Below are positions 1-7,780 of a DNA stretch of 16,366 nucleotides, in pieces (position 1 is the first letter of the stretch; each line of letters opens with the position of its first letter). The notes beneath the pieces are model-generated. The model was not told the DNA's origin, searched no databases, and saw only the letters and a program-made list of their open reading frames with translations. The position numbers and the translations under genes are program-made. The DNA is from SAR202 cluster bacterium AD-804-J14_MRT_500m (GTDB lineage: Bacteria; Chloroflexota; Dehalococcoidia; UBA3495; GCA-2712585), in NCBI GenBank assembly GCA_009391275.1, contig VEXF01000034.1, positions 1 through 16,366 of the forward strand, in the 5' to 3' direction.

Positions 1-709
1 GCAACCTACTATCAAATTGGCGAGTGCGTTCTTGGAAGATGGAGTGTGTCTGATAGCTGAGATAAAAAAAGCTTCGCCATCTAGAGGATTATTAATGCCG
101 AACTTCGATCCAGCAATGCTATCTGACATATATGTTGAAAATGGAGCCAGAGCGTTATCCGTGTTAACAGATAGAAGGTTCCAAGGTGAGTTGAAACACT
201 TGGAAATAGTAAAGATGACTACTAGTAACCGCTTTATACCAGTATTGCGCAAAGACTTTATATTTGATCCATATCAAATCTATGAAGCTAGGGCCGGTGG
301 GGCAGATGCAATTTTATTGATAGCTGCAATTTTATCTGTTAATCAAATATCAGATCTGTTGGATCTGTGCGGTAAAGTTGGGCTTCAAGCGCTGGTTGAA
401 GTACACGATAAAGCAGAGGTTGAGGTTGCGATTGCAGGAGGCGCAGAGTTCATAGGGATAAACAACCGTGATTTACGGACATTCGAGACGGACTTATCTG
501 TGACTGAACGCTTGGCTCACCTAGTTCCTGAAGAGAAAATGCTCGTAAGCGAAAGCGGAATTTTTACCGCTGACGATATAATCCGTCTCTACAACGCCAA
601 AGTGAATGCTGTGTTAGTAGGAGAGGCTTTAGTTACCGCCCCAGATGTTGGGGCCAAGGTTAGGGAACTGGCGGAAGCGGTTTCCGTACCAACGCGTCGT
701 AATGATTAA
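1..709 (+). CDS. trpC: Indole-3-glycerol-phosphate synthase, 5'-truncated by window edge
   Basis: This enzyme closes the indole ring, converting carboxyphenylaminodeoxyribulose phosphate to indole-3-glycerol phosphate in cytoplasmic tryptophan synthesis. The frame is open from base 2, and family members normally have about 260 residues, so some 30-40 N-terminal residues lie outside the window. The TTG at 17 is probably internal, not the start. Family motifs of the TIM barrel are visible: IAEIKKASPSRG near the beginning, VLRKDFIFDPYQIYEAR, the glycine-rich GGADAILLIA strand, LVEVHD, IGINNRDL and LVSESGI near the end. These carry the expected catalytic Lys and Glu residues and the phosphate-binding loops. 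The stop at 707-709 overlaps the trpF start by 8 bp, which suggests translational coupling. Identification is secure; only the 5' end is unknown. Confidence 0.96.
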   Translation, partial: QPTIKLASAFLEDGVCLIAEIKKASPSRGLLMPNFDPAMLSDIYVENGARALSVLTDRRFQGELKHLEIVKMTTSNRFIPVLRKDFIFDPYQIYEARAGGADAILLIAAILSVNQISDLLDLCGKVGLQALVEVHDKAEVEVAIAGGAEFIGINNRDLRTFETDLSVTERLAHLVPEEKMLVSESGIFTADDIIRLYNAKVNAVLVGEALVTAPDVGAKVRELAEAVSVPTRRND

Positions 710-1394
710 GATAAAGATCTGTGGTTTACGGAAACCCAAAGATGCGGTCGAGGCTGTTGAAGCTGGGGCTGATTTCATAGGCCTGGTGTTCGTCCCGGGA
801 CGGCGTAGAATGCTAACTGATGAATCCGCGAAGGAAATAGTTGTGAGTGTCCGCGATAAATCCGGGGCTTCAACTGCGATAGTGGGGTTGTTCGCAGACC
901 AGCCACTAGATGAAGTTAATAGGTTCGCATATCGCTACCAACTGGATATGGTTCAACTGTGTGGTAATGAATCACTGGACTATTGTTCGGGTGTCAAGGT
1001 ACCAGTAATAAAGGTTATCCATATTAGGCAGGAGTTAGATCACAGCCACCTGCTCGAGAGATTGGGCAAAGGGATTGAACATTTCCAACATCAAGGGTGC
1101 GTGATTGCTCTTGATAGCTTAGTAGAAGGTTTACAAGGGGGAACCGGAAAAACCTTTGATTGGAGCATAGCTGAAGATTTAAAAAATTTGGGCTACGAAT
1201 TTATTTTAGCTGGCGGATTGAATCCGAACAATGTTGGCGAGGCAATCAGGAGGATAAAACCCTGGGGTGTAGATGTTTCGAGTGGAGTGGAGAATAATGG
1301 CATTAAAGACCCGCAGAAAATCCATGTGTTTGTGGAAAGAGCTCGTTTGGCATCTGGAGAGTTAAAGGCTAAGAAGGATCACAAGAATGGTTAA
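702..1394 (+). CDS. trpF: Phosphoribosylanthranilate isomerase
   Basis: TrpF performs the Amadori rearrangement of phosphoribosylanthranilate, the step before TrpC. I chose ATG 702 because the protein then begins [15 protein letters not shown], the standard TrpF start with the catalytic base Cys7. A longer frame from 645 would only add residues translated out of frame from the end of trpC. The catalytic acid is Asp138 in VIALDS, followed by GGTGKTFDW (146-154), GGLNPNNV (171-178) and GVDVSSGVE (189-197), the phosphate-binding strands of the TIM barrel. It has 230 residues, slightly above the usual 200-220, because of a short Lys-rich C-terminus. It overlaps trpC and trpB by 8 bp each. Confidence 0.95.
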   Translation: MIKIKICGLRKPKDAVEAVEAGADFIGLVFVPGRRRMLTDESAKEIVVSVRDKSGASTAIVGLFADQPLDEVNRFAYRYQLDMVQLCGNESLDYCSGVKVPVIKVIHIRQELDHSHLLERLGKGIEHFQHQGCVIALDSLVEGLQGGTGKTFDWSIAEDLKNLGYEFILAGGLNPNNVGEAIRRIKPWGVDVSSGVENNGIKDPQKIHVFVERARLASGELKAKKDHKNG

Positions 1395-2595
1395 CTTTTT
1401 GCGTGAAGATACACCTGATCAGCGTGGTAAGTTTGGGGATTTTGGTGGAAGGTTCGTGCCGGAAACGTTGATGGGTGCACTAGAAGATCTTGAAAGGGAA
1501 TACAAGCTCCTAAAAAATAATACTCAATTTCAACTCGAACTAAAGGTTCTGTTAGAAACTTATGCTGGTAGGCCTACGCCTCTGTATTTCGCCAATAATC
1601 TAACTCAATATGCTGGTGGGGGGCGAATTTTTTTAAAAAGAGAGGATTTGGCTCATACTGGTGCGCACAAGATAAATAATGCCCTAGGCCAAGGATTGCT
1701 GGCTCAGAAGCTCGGTAAAAATCGAATTATCGCGGAAACTGGTGCCGGGCAACACGGTGTAGCAACCGCTACGGCCTGTGCTGTCTTGGGCTTGGAGTGT
1801 ATTGTTTATATGGGAGAAGAAGATATTCGAAGACAAGAGTTAAATGTTTTTCGAATGAAACTCCTTGGGGCCGAGGTTAAATCGGTATCGAGCGGAAGTC
1901 GTACATTGAAGGATGCTATTAATGAAGCGATAAGAGACTGGGTAACTAACGTCGTTACTACACATTATCTACTAGGTAGCGCGGTAGGCCCTCATCCGTA
2001 TCCGATGATAGTACGAGACTTTCAATCGGTCATAGGCAATGAGTCTGAGTCGAACCTAAGAGACGCAGAAGGACGGTCACCCGATTATGTGGTCGCTTGT
2101 GTTGGAGGAGGCAGCAATGCCATCGGAATGTTCTCCCCCTTCATAGAAGATTCTTCTGTGAAATTGGTAGGTGTCGAAGCAGGAGGAAGTGGAATAAAGA
2201 GCGGTCAACATGCCGCCAGTCTAGTGGAGGGAAGTCCCGGAATTCTGCACGGTTCGTTGTCCTATTTGTTGCAGGATGAAAACGGACAGGTCAAAGAAAC
2301 GCATAGTATATCGCCAGGACTCGACTATCCCGGGGTTGGCCCTGAGCATAGTTTCTTGAAAGACACAGGTCGAGCCGAATATGTGGCCGTTACCGACGAG
2401 CAGGCTTTAGAAGGATTCCATCTATTGAGCCGCCTGGAAGGAATAATCCCAGCGCTAGAGCCTTCACATGCTGTGTATTATTCATTGAAGTTAGCGGGTC
2501 AACTACCTCGCGATTCGATAGTGTTGGTTTGCCTGAGCGGGCGAGGTGATAAGGACATGCATATTGTGATGGAAGCCTTGGGAAACAACAAATAA
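1387..2595 (+). CDS. trpB: Tryptophan synthase beta chain
   Basis: TrpB joins indole and L-serine to make tryptophan and normally works in an alpha2-beta2 complex that channels indole from TrpA. The 402-residue length is typical of the TrpB1 class. Visible family features are [20 protein letters not shown] at the N-terminus, the PLP lysine Lys95 in [28 protein letters not shown], and the phosphate-binding [12 protein letters not shown]. The C-terminal part has LEPSHAV and [11 protein letters not shown] 1387 is supported by AAGGA at 1374-1378 with an 8-nt spacer, and it overlaps the trpF stop. The usual next gene, trpA, is absent; a 155-bp spacer and ribosomal genes follow. TrpA may lie upstream or elsewhere. 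Confidence 0.97.
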   Translation: MVNFLREDTPDQRGKFGDFGGRFVPETLMGALEDLEREYKLLKNNTQFQLELKVLLETYAGRPTPLYFANNLTQYAGGGRIFLKREDLAHTGAHKINNALGQGLLAQKLGKNRIIAETGAGQHGVATATACAVLGLECIVYMGEEDIRRQELNVFRMKLLGAEVKSVSSGSRTLKDAINEAIRDWVTNVVTTHYLLGSAVGPHPYPMIVRDFQSVIGNESESNLRDAEGRSPDYVVACVGGGSNAIGMFSPFIEDSSVKLVGVEAGGSGIKSGQHAASLVEGSPGILHGSLSYLLQDENGQVKETHSISPGLDYPGVGPEHSFLKDTGRAEYVAVTDEQALEGFHLLSRLEGIIPALEPSHAVYYSLKLAGQLPRDSIVLVCLSGRGDKDMHIVMEALGNNK

Positions 2596-2750
2596 TCTTT
2601 CAGGCGTGACACTCATGAGATTTCCGATCTTGCATCTGACATGGCGAGATCGTGTCGGTTTGCCGTGGAACTTGTCACCAATTTCGTTGACACAAAAAGA
2701 ATGGGCTGCTAGAGTACTTGGCTGTCCCATATGCACAACGAGGTCAAGCC
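2596..2750 (+). other. Intergenic spacer between trpB and rpsL
   Basis: This is the only spacer of notable size in the window and marks the change from tryptophan to ribosomal genes. It contains the promoter at 2687-2715. A loose inverted repeat (CGATCT at 2625-2630 with AGATCG at 2647-2652, 16-nt loop) has no following T run, so I do not call it a terminator. Without a visible terminator, trp transcripts may read into rpsL. Confidence 0.6.
2687..2715 (+). promoter_or_regulatory. Predicted sigma-70-type promoter for the ribosomal cluster
   Basis: A perfect -35 box TTGACA (2687-2692) is followed by a 17-bp spacer and the -10 box TAGAGT (2710-2715), a 4 of 6 match to TATAAT. Transcription would start near 2722 and give a 5' leader of about 29 nt containing the rpsL ribosome binding site. 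It is the only place in the window where a strong -35, ideal spacing and a suitable non-coding position coincide. This is a prediction from consensus only. Confidence 0.6.
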
Positions 2751-3170
2751 ATGCCCACGATAAATCAGCTGGTCAGAAATGGGCGGACCAAGTCAAAAAA
2801 GAAATCTAAGGCTCCAGCGATGCACTGGATCCACAACTCTTTGAAAAATAAGGTGAAGTGGAGTGGTGGGGCCCCTCAAAAACGAGGTGTTTGCGTGCAA
2901 GTTAGGACAATAACTCCTAAGAAACCTAACTCGGCACTGCGGAAAATTGCACGAGTAAGACTCACCAACGGATTTGAGGTCACAGCTTATATCCCTGGTG
3001 AGGGGCATAACTTGCAAGAGCACTCAGTTGTGATGATCAGGGGCGGGAGGGTAAAGGATTTGCCTGGAGTAAGATATCATGTTATCAGAGGGACCTTGGA
3101 TTGTGAGGGCGTAGAAAATCGAAAACGTGGTCGCAGCAAGTACGGGTCGAAGAGACCTAGAGGCGGGTAA
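2751..3170 (+). CDS. rpsL: 30S ribosomal protein S12
   Basis: S12 sits at the decoding centre of the 30S subunit and controls tRNA selection accuracy. ATG 2751 gives the canonical MPTINQLVR start and has GAGGT at 2740-2744 with a 6-nt spacer; the frame upstream to 2718 is not conserved. The decoding loops are intact: [11 protein letters not shown] (residues 55-65, Lys57/Lys58) and [13 protein letters not shown] (98-110, with Asp103), the sites of classical streptomycin-resistance changes, here wild type in appearance. The length is 139 residues against about 124 in E. coli. The excess is a segment at about residues 24-38 ([15 protein letters not shown]) between KAPA and GAPQKRGVC. This is the first gene of the str block. 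Confidence 0.97.
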   Translation: MPTINQLVRNGRTKSKKKSKAPAMHWIHNSLKNKVKWSGGAPQKRGVCVQVRTITPKKPNSALRKIARVRLTNGFEVTAYIPGEGHNLQEHSVVMIRGGRVKDLPGVRYHVIRGTLDCEGVENRKRGRSKYGSKRPRGG

Positions 3171-3182
3171 CTAAGAGTTAAA

Positions 3183-3654
3183 ATGTCCAGACGTAGACGG
3201 GCTGTCAAAAGAGTAATTGCCGAAGATGCCAAATATGGCAGTGTAGAATTATCGCGATTTATCAACTATGTGATGAAAGACGGCAAAAAAAACCGTTGCT
3301 CAACGGGTCGTTTACGCCGCTTTGGACGCGGTTAGCCAAGAAACCAAAAGAGAACCGCTAGAGATTTTCTCGCAGGCGCTGGAAAACTCTAAACCATTGT
3401 TGGAAGTAAAACCTCGGAGGGTGGGTGGTGCTACGTACCAGGTGCCAATTGAGGTTCGCCCCGAGAGGAGTGAAGCATTGGCAATGAGATGGCTAATCAC
3501 TTCTGCTAGGGCCCGAGGAAATGTAGCGATGGCCCGGAAACTGGCACAAGAATTGATGGATGCTGCACGATCAGAAGGTGCAGCAGTAAAACGCAAAGAT
3601 GACCTGCACCGGATGGCGGAAGCCAACCGGGCGTTCGTGCATTACCGGTGGTAG
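3183..3654 (+). CDS. rpsG: 30S ribosomal protein S7, frame interrupted at an A8 run
   Basis: S7 nucleates assembly of the 30S head by binding the 3' domain of 16S rRNA and lines the E site. From ATG 3183 (AAGAG at 3173-3177 upstream) the frame reads [15 protein letters not shown] and continues to VMKDGKK (residue 36), then leaves the family sequence and stops at TAG 3333-3335 after 50 codons. One base later in phase, from ACC 3292, S7 resumes: [14 protein letters not shown], then [22 protein letters not shown], and the canonical [15 protein letters not shown] end at 3654. The junction is eight A (3285-3292). Seven A would give one 156-residue protein of normal length. Possible causes are a sequencing error, an actual mutation, or slippage that restores the frame. 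The gene is essential, and both halves are well conserved, so a dead gene is the least likely reading. Confidence 0.9.
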
Positions 3655-3657
3655 GGG

Positions 3658-3682
3658 GTCAGTGCTGACAGCCCGGCTGTTA
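3658..3682 (+). repeat. Two overlapping inverted repeats in the rpsG-fusA gap
   Basis: The 39-bp gap holds GTCAG-TG-CTGAC (3658-3669) and a second element, ACAGCC-C-GGCTGT (3668-3680). As RNA the second extends to 3666-3682 as a 7-bp stem including one G-U pair and a CCG loop. The two share bases and so are alternative structures. No U run follows directly, so it is a poor terminator. It ends 11 nt before the fusA ATG, where it could affect translation initiation; that role is inference. Confidence 0.4.
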
Positions 3683-3693
3683 AATTTGCCATT

Positions 3694-5760
3694 ATGTCTG
3701 ACCGCCATTCCATAGAGCGGATTCGAAATATCGGATTCATAGCCCACATCGACGCTGGGAAAACTACTGTTACCGAACGAGTCCTGTTTGTTACTGGACG
3801 CACCTACAAAATAGGCGAGGTGGATTCGGGAACGGCGGTGATGGACTGGATGCCGCAAGAACGGGAACGCGGGATTACAATTACCTCTGCTGCTACCACC
3901 ACGGAATGGAAAGGGTATCAAATTAATATTATTGATACACCAGGTCATGTTGATTTCACGGCCGAAGTGGAGCGTAGCTTAAGGGTGCTGGATGGGGGCG
4001 TGGTAGTGTTCGATGCCGTTGCTGGAGTGCAGCCGCAGTCCGAAACGGTGTGGCGTCAGGCGGATAAATATCATGTTCCTAGGATGTGTTTCGTCAATAA
4101 AATGGACAGGGTTGGAGCGGACTTTGAACGGACTGTCGACTCTGTAAAACATCGGTTAAAAGCCAATCCCGTTGCAATTCAGGCTCCGATAGGTCGAGAG
4201 GTTCAATTCCATGGTGTGATCGATCTGATCGGGGGTCGAGCCCATATGTACAATAACGGATCGGCATCGTATGAAGAATGTGCGATTCCAGAAGAGAATA
4301 TGGAAGAATATGTCAAGTTCCGGGAAGCTATGGTGGAACGCATAGTCGAAACGGAAGAAAGACTTATGATCAAGTACCTTGAAGGGGAAGAAATATCGAG
4401 CGAAGAACTAAAAGATGCGTTGAGGAAAGCTACGAACATGGGCCTGTTAGTCCCGGTGGTTTGTGGGAGCGCATTGAATTCCAAAGGCGTTGAACCTTTG
4501 CTTGACGCTATAATCGATTATCTCCCGTCACCCTTGGATGTACCTGCAGTGGAGGGCGTGAATCCCGAAACCGGAGAACCTGAGGTCAGGCAGGCAGCAC
4601 CAGATGAACCCTTAGCCGCGCTCGCTATGAAAGTTACCACGGATCCGTACGTTGGCAGAGTAGTTTATTTACGTGTCTACTCGGGAGAAGTTAAAGCCGG
4701 GGAGATGGTGTATAACGCTACGAAAGGCAGAAGAGAGAGATTAGGGCGTGTGGTTCAAATGCACGCTAACCATCGGGAGGAAGTGCCTTCGATAGCCGCG
4801 GGGAATATTGCTGCTGCTATTGGCCTTAAAGATACATTTACAGGAGACACAATCTGCGAAGAAGGACATGCCGTGGTCTTGGAACCACCGACTTTTCCAC
4901 TGCCCGTAATATCTGTTGCTATAGAGCCAATCACTCAGGCTGATAGAGATAAGCTTTTTGATTCGATCCGCAAGTTGGAAGAAGAGGATCCGACATTTGT
5001 AGTGCGCCATGATGATGAGACTGGCCAAACAGTTATATCGGGCATGGGTGAACTGCACCTAGAAGTTCTAATAGATCGGCTAAAACGCGAGTTTGGGGTG
5101 TCAGCTAATGTTGGCCGACCCAGGGTGTCGTACAGAGAGACGGTAACTGTTCCTTCTCGTGCGCAGGGAAGGTTTGTTCGGCAAACCGGAGGGCATGGGC
5201 AATTTGGTGATGTGTGGTTGGTAGTCGAGCCTATGGAAAGAGGGTCAGGGGTCTTATTTGAAAATAAAATAGTCGGAGGTTCCATTCCCCGGGAATTTGT
5301 ATCGGCAGTTGAAAAAGGTGTAAGACAGGCTATCGACAATGGGCCGGTCGCAGGCTTTCAAATGGTTGATATGAAAGTGACGCTTGTGGATGGTAGCTAT
5401 CATCCTGTAGACTCGTCGGAGATGGCTTTTCGCGCGGCAGGGTCAATCGCACTTCGGGAAGCGGCAAGAAAAGGCTTAGCTGTGCTGCAAGAACCCATAA
5501 TGGAAATGGAAGTGGTGACGCCATCGGAATTCTTGGGATCGGTCCTAGGGGAACTCAGTTCTCGCAGGGCACTAATACAAACCATTGATGGAAGGGATGA
5601 CGTCCAACAAGTGAAAGCATTTGTTCCGCTTGCCGAAACTTTCGGGTACGCAACCTCTCTGCGTTCTTTAACTCAGGGCCGGGCATCGCATACCATGGAA
5701 TTCAAACACTATGAGAAAGTACCCGCTGGATTAGTAGACGCGGTAATTCACGGGGCATAA
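3694..5760 (+). CDS. fusA: Elongation factor G
   Basis: EF-G is the GTPase that translocates tRNAs and mRNA on the ribosome and helps RRF split post-termination ribosomes. All G motifs are present: AHIDAGKT (17-24), Thr62 in RGITI, DTPGH (81-85), NKMD (135-138) and CGSA (257-260). A domain IV segment [10 protein letters not shown] (499-508) and a normal C-terminal domain V follow. The length of 688 residues is close to the usual 690-705. ATG 3694 places [20 protein letters not shown] as expected, but no Shine-Dalgarno sequence precedes it; the nearest G-rich run is at 3654-3658. The next gene is rpsJ after only 4 bp, so the usual tuf is missing here. Confidence 0.98.
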   Translation: MSDRHSIERIRNIGFIAHIDAGKTTVTERVLFVTGRTYKIGEVDSGTAVMDWMPQERERGITITSAATTTEWKGYQINIIDTPGHVDFTAEVERSLRVLDGGVVVFDAVAGVQPQSETVWRQADKYHVPRMCFVNKMDRVGADFERTVDSVKHRLKANPVAIQAPIGREVQFHGVIDLIGGRAHMYNNGSASYEECAIPEENMEEYVKFREAMVERIVETEERLMIKYLEGEEISSEELKDALRKATNMGLLVPVVCGSALNSKGVEPLLDAIIDYLPSPLDVPAVEGVNPETGEPEVRQAAPDEPLAALAMKVTTDPYVGRVVYLRVYSGEVKAGEMVYNATKGRRERLGRVVQMHANHREEVPSIAAGNIAAAIGLKDTFTGDTICEEGHAVVLEPPTFPLPVISVAIEPITQADRDKLFDSIRKLEEEDPTFVVRHDDETGQTVISGMGELHLEVLIDRLKREFGVSANVGRPRVSYRETVTVPSRAQGRFVRQTGGHGQFGDVWLVVEPMERGSGVLFENKIVGGSIPREFVSAVEKGVRQAIDNGPVAGFQMVDMKVTLVDGSYHPVDSSEMAFRAAGSIALREAARKGLAVLQEPIMEMEVVTPSEFLGSVLGELSSRRALIQTIDGRDDVQQVKAFVPLAETFGYATSLRSLTQGRASHTMEFKHYEKVPAGLVDAVIHGA

Positions 5761-5764
5761 TAAA

Positions 5765-6082
5765 ATGGTTAGACAGGCTGCTCAGAAATTAAGGATTATA
5801 CTCAGGGCGTTTGATCATAAAACGCTAGATCTATCCGTTGCCCAGATTGTTGAGACGGCTGAACAGACAGGAGCAGCGGTTGTTGGTCCCGTGCCTCTTC
5901 CGACTCACATACGAAGATTTTGTGTGATCCGGTCGCCCCATATCGACAAAGACTCACGAGAGCATTTTGAGATAAGAACCCACAAACGACTGATAGATAT
6001 ACATGAACCAACATCTAAAACCATTGACGCACTAACTAGGCTTAACATGCCTGCTGGCGTAGACATTTCGATCAAGCTGTAA
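5765..6082 (+). CDS. rpsJ: 30S ribosomal protein S10
   Basis: S10 binds in the 30S head and, as NusE, also joins NusB in transcription antitermination. Family features are [15 protein letters not shown] near the N-terminus, [29 protein letters not shown] in the assembly loop region, and RTHKRLIDI. The length of 105 residues is normal. It begins 4 bp after fusA with no upstream leader, so an E. coli-type S10 leader regulated by L4 cannot be present in this position. Expression probably depends on read-through and coupling from fusA. Confidence 0.97.
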   Translation: MVRQAAQKLRIILRAFDHKTLDLSVAQIVETAEQTGAAVVGPVPLPTHIRRFCVIRSPHIDKDSREHFEIRTHKRLIDIHEPTSKTIDALTRLNMPAGVDISIKL

Positions 6083-6100
6083 TTTGGGAGAATAGGCTAA

Positions 6101-6715
6101 GTGTCCAAGGCGCTCTTAGGAAAAAAGATTGGTATGAGCCAATTTATCCGTGACGACGGAGTAATGATCCCAGTGACAGTGCTGGAGGTCGGCCCTTGTA
6201 CTGTTACACAAATCTTGACGAATGAACGGAACGGTTATTCGTCAATTCAAATCGGATTCGACGAAAAGAAAAAAGGCAATCGGCCCCGTCTTGGACATCT
6301 AAATGGGTTGTCTGACTTTCGGTATCTCAAAGAGATCAATGTAGATAGTTTGGATGGGTGGGAGATAGGACAAAAGCTAGATGTGAGAATGTTTAACACC
6401 GGAGAACATGTGACAGTCATCGGTACTTCTAAAGGAAGAGGATTTGCTGGGGGGATGAAACGACACGGGTTTCATGGCCAGCAGCGAACTCATGGACAAT
6501 CGGATCGGGAGAGAGCGCCTGGGTCTATAGGAGCAGGAACAACGCCCGGGAGGGTTCTCAAAGGCAAGAAAATGGCTGGACATATGGGGAACACCAAAGT
6601 GACAGTCAAGAACCTCGAGATAATAGACATAGATGAATCGAGGCATTTGGTATTTTTGAAAGGCGGAGTGCCTGGGGCACCACAAGGATTTTTGTTGATA
6701 AAAGAGCTAGGCTAG
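6101..6715 (+). CDS. rplC: 50S ribosomal protein L3
   Basis: L3 is an early assembly protein that binds near the 3' end of 23S rRNA and reaches towards the peptidyl transferase centre. The start is GTG 6101, giving MSKALLGKKIGMSQ, with GGGAG at 6086-6090 as ribosome binding site. The long internal loop is visible as GTSKGRGFAGGMKRHGF, then GSIGAGTTPGRV and KGKKMAGHMG. The position of E. coli Gln150, which is methylated there (GSIGQNQTPG), reads GSIGAGTTPG, so that modification site appears absent. The 204-residue length is normal. Confidence 0.97.
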   Translation: MSKALLGKKIGMSQFIRDDGVMIPVTVLEVGPCTVTQILTNERNGYSSIQIGFDEKKKGNRPRLGHLNGLSDFRYLKEINVDSLDGWEIGQKLDVRMFNTGEHVTVIGTSKGRGFAGGMKRHGFHGQQRTHGQSDRERAPGSIGAGTTPGRVLKGKKMAGHMGNTKVTVKNLEIIDIDESRHLVFLKGGVPGAPQGFLLIKELG

Positions 6716-6735
6716 TTAGTCGACGAGCGTTGTAT

Positions 6736-7482
6736 ATGGAACTTCAACTCAAAAATATTAAAGGAGATTCGGTCAAGGAAGTAGAAATTCCCGAAGATCT
6801 GTTTGGTCTCCCTTTTAATTCCGCAGTTGTTCATCAAGCGATGGTGATGTATCAGTTGAACCGCCGTCAGGGAACAGCCAGTTCTAAAACGAGAAGTGAA
6901 GTGGCTGGGGGAGGGAGGAAGCCATGGAGGCAAAAACATACAGGGCGTGCTAGGCATGGAAGTATACGATCACCAATTTGGCGCGGTGGTGGCGTCACGT
7001 TTGGACCCAAATTGAGAAGCTTCCGCAGAGAGATGCCAAAACGGATGCGTAATCTGGCTCTGCGATGTGTTCTTTCTCAAAAAGTTCGTGATTCACAAGT
7101 CGTTCTCATAGATAGTTTTGAAAGCCTTGAAGCTCGAACGGCAAATATGGCAGCAATCTTGAAGGTACTGAATGTTGGAAGTTCGGTGCTGATAGTCACT
7201 CGGAAACCCGAGAAAAACGTAGTGAAAGCAGCACACAATCTCCCAAAAGTGTGGACCTTGCCAGTTAATTTGTTAAATGCACAGGAACTCCTGAGACGTC
7301 AGACGTTGGTGATAACACTGGATGCCGTCGTTAGGGCTCAAGAACTCTGGTCGCCGAATAACTCATCTGACGCAAAGTCTAAAATTGGAGCACCGGATCC
7401 TGAGTCAGGTAAGATAGAAAATCAGAATGTTCCTGACTCACCACAAGATAAGATAGATCCCGGTGGGGAGAGTAAAGGGTAA
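6736..7482 (+). CDS. rplD: 50S ribosomal protein L4 with C-terminal tail
   Basis: L4 binds domain I of 23S rRNA and lines the peptide exit tunnel with its long loop. That loop is visible at residues 47-92 (GTASSKTRSEV, GGGRKPWRQKHTGRARHGS, RGGGVTFGP). The globular core continues to about residue 205 (LVITLDAVVRAQELW). I prefer ATG 6736 to the TTG two codons earlier, since GAG 6725-6727 sits at a plausible distance only from the ATG. The protein has 248 residues against about 205 in most bacteria. The excess, 206-248, is hydrophilic (Asp, Ser, Pro, Gly and Lys rich) and looks disordered. In E. coli L4 represses its own operon; nothing here shows that. Confidence 0.96.
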   Translation: MELQLKNIKGDSVKEVEIPEDLFGLPFNSAVVHQAMVMYQLNRRQGTASSKTRSEVAGGGRKPWRQKHTGRARHGSIRSPIWRGGGVTFGPKLRSFRREMPKRMRNLALRCVLSQKVRDSQVVLIDSFESLEARTANMAAILKVLNVGSSVLIVTRKPEKNVVKAAHNLPKVWTLPVNLLNAQELLRRQTLVITLDAVVRAQELWSPNNSSDAKSKIGAPDPESGKIENQNVPDSPQDKIDPGGESKG

Positions 7483-7490
7483 CTGTTGTA

Positions 7491-7778
7491 ATGGAAATTT
7501 ATCAGGTATTGGTCAAGCCACTGATCACAGAGAAGAGCACGCTTTTACAGGATCAATTGAATAAATACGTGTTTGAGATTGCACCTAAAGCCAACAAAGT
7601 TGAGGTCAAGGAGGCGGTTCAACGCGTCTTTGGAGTTCATGTTCAGGGAGTTACGATTTGTAAAGTGCGTGGGAAAATGAAAAGGCTGGGGCCAAAGCTA
7701 CATAGGACACCAGACCAAAAAAAAGCAATTGTCACGCTCCGGCCCGGGGACAGAATCCAATTGATTGAGGGATTATAA
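7491..7778 (+). CDS. rplW: 50S ribosomal protein L23
   Basis: L23 lies at the exit of the peptide tunnel, where it docks trigger factor and signal recognition particle. The 95-residue protein begins [17 protein letters not shown] and contains the family strand [25 protein letters not shown], the loop [23 protein letters not shown] and the end [10 protein letters not shown]. It contains an A8 run at 7717-7724 that is read correctly in frame, a useful comparison for the rpsG A8 run. Its stop lies 2 bp before the rplB GTG. Confidence 0.96.
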   Translation: MEIYQVLVKPLITEKSTLLQDQLNKYVFEIAPKANKVEVKEAVQRVFGVHVQGVTICKVRGKMKRLGPKLHRTPDQKKAIVTLRPGDRIQLIEGL

Positions 7779-7780
7779 CT

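Noticed and set aside
2625..2652. Inverted repeat CGATCT/AGATCG as a trp terminator
   Set aside because: The stem is 6 bp with a 16-nt loop and no T run follows, so it does not resemble an intrinsic terminator.
2606..2809. Open frame of 67 codons across the trpB-rpsL spacer
   Set aside because: It overlaps the promoter and the first 59 bp of rpsL in another frame, has no recognisable family, and is not TrpA-like.
3322..3654. A separate short gene starting at TTG 3322
   Set aside because: Its sequence is the S7 protein from mid-helix onward, and S7 sequence continues upstream of 3322 in the same frame to 3292, so it is the 3' part of rpsG.
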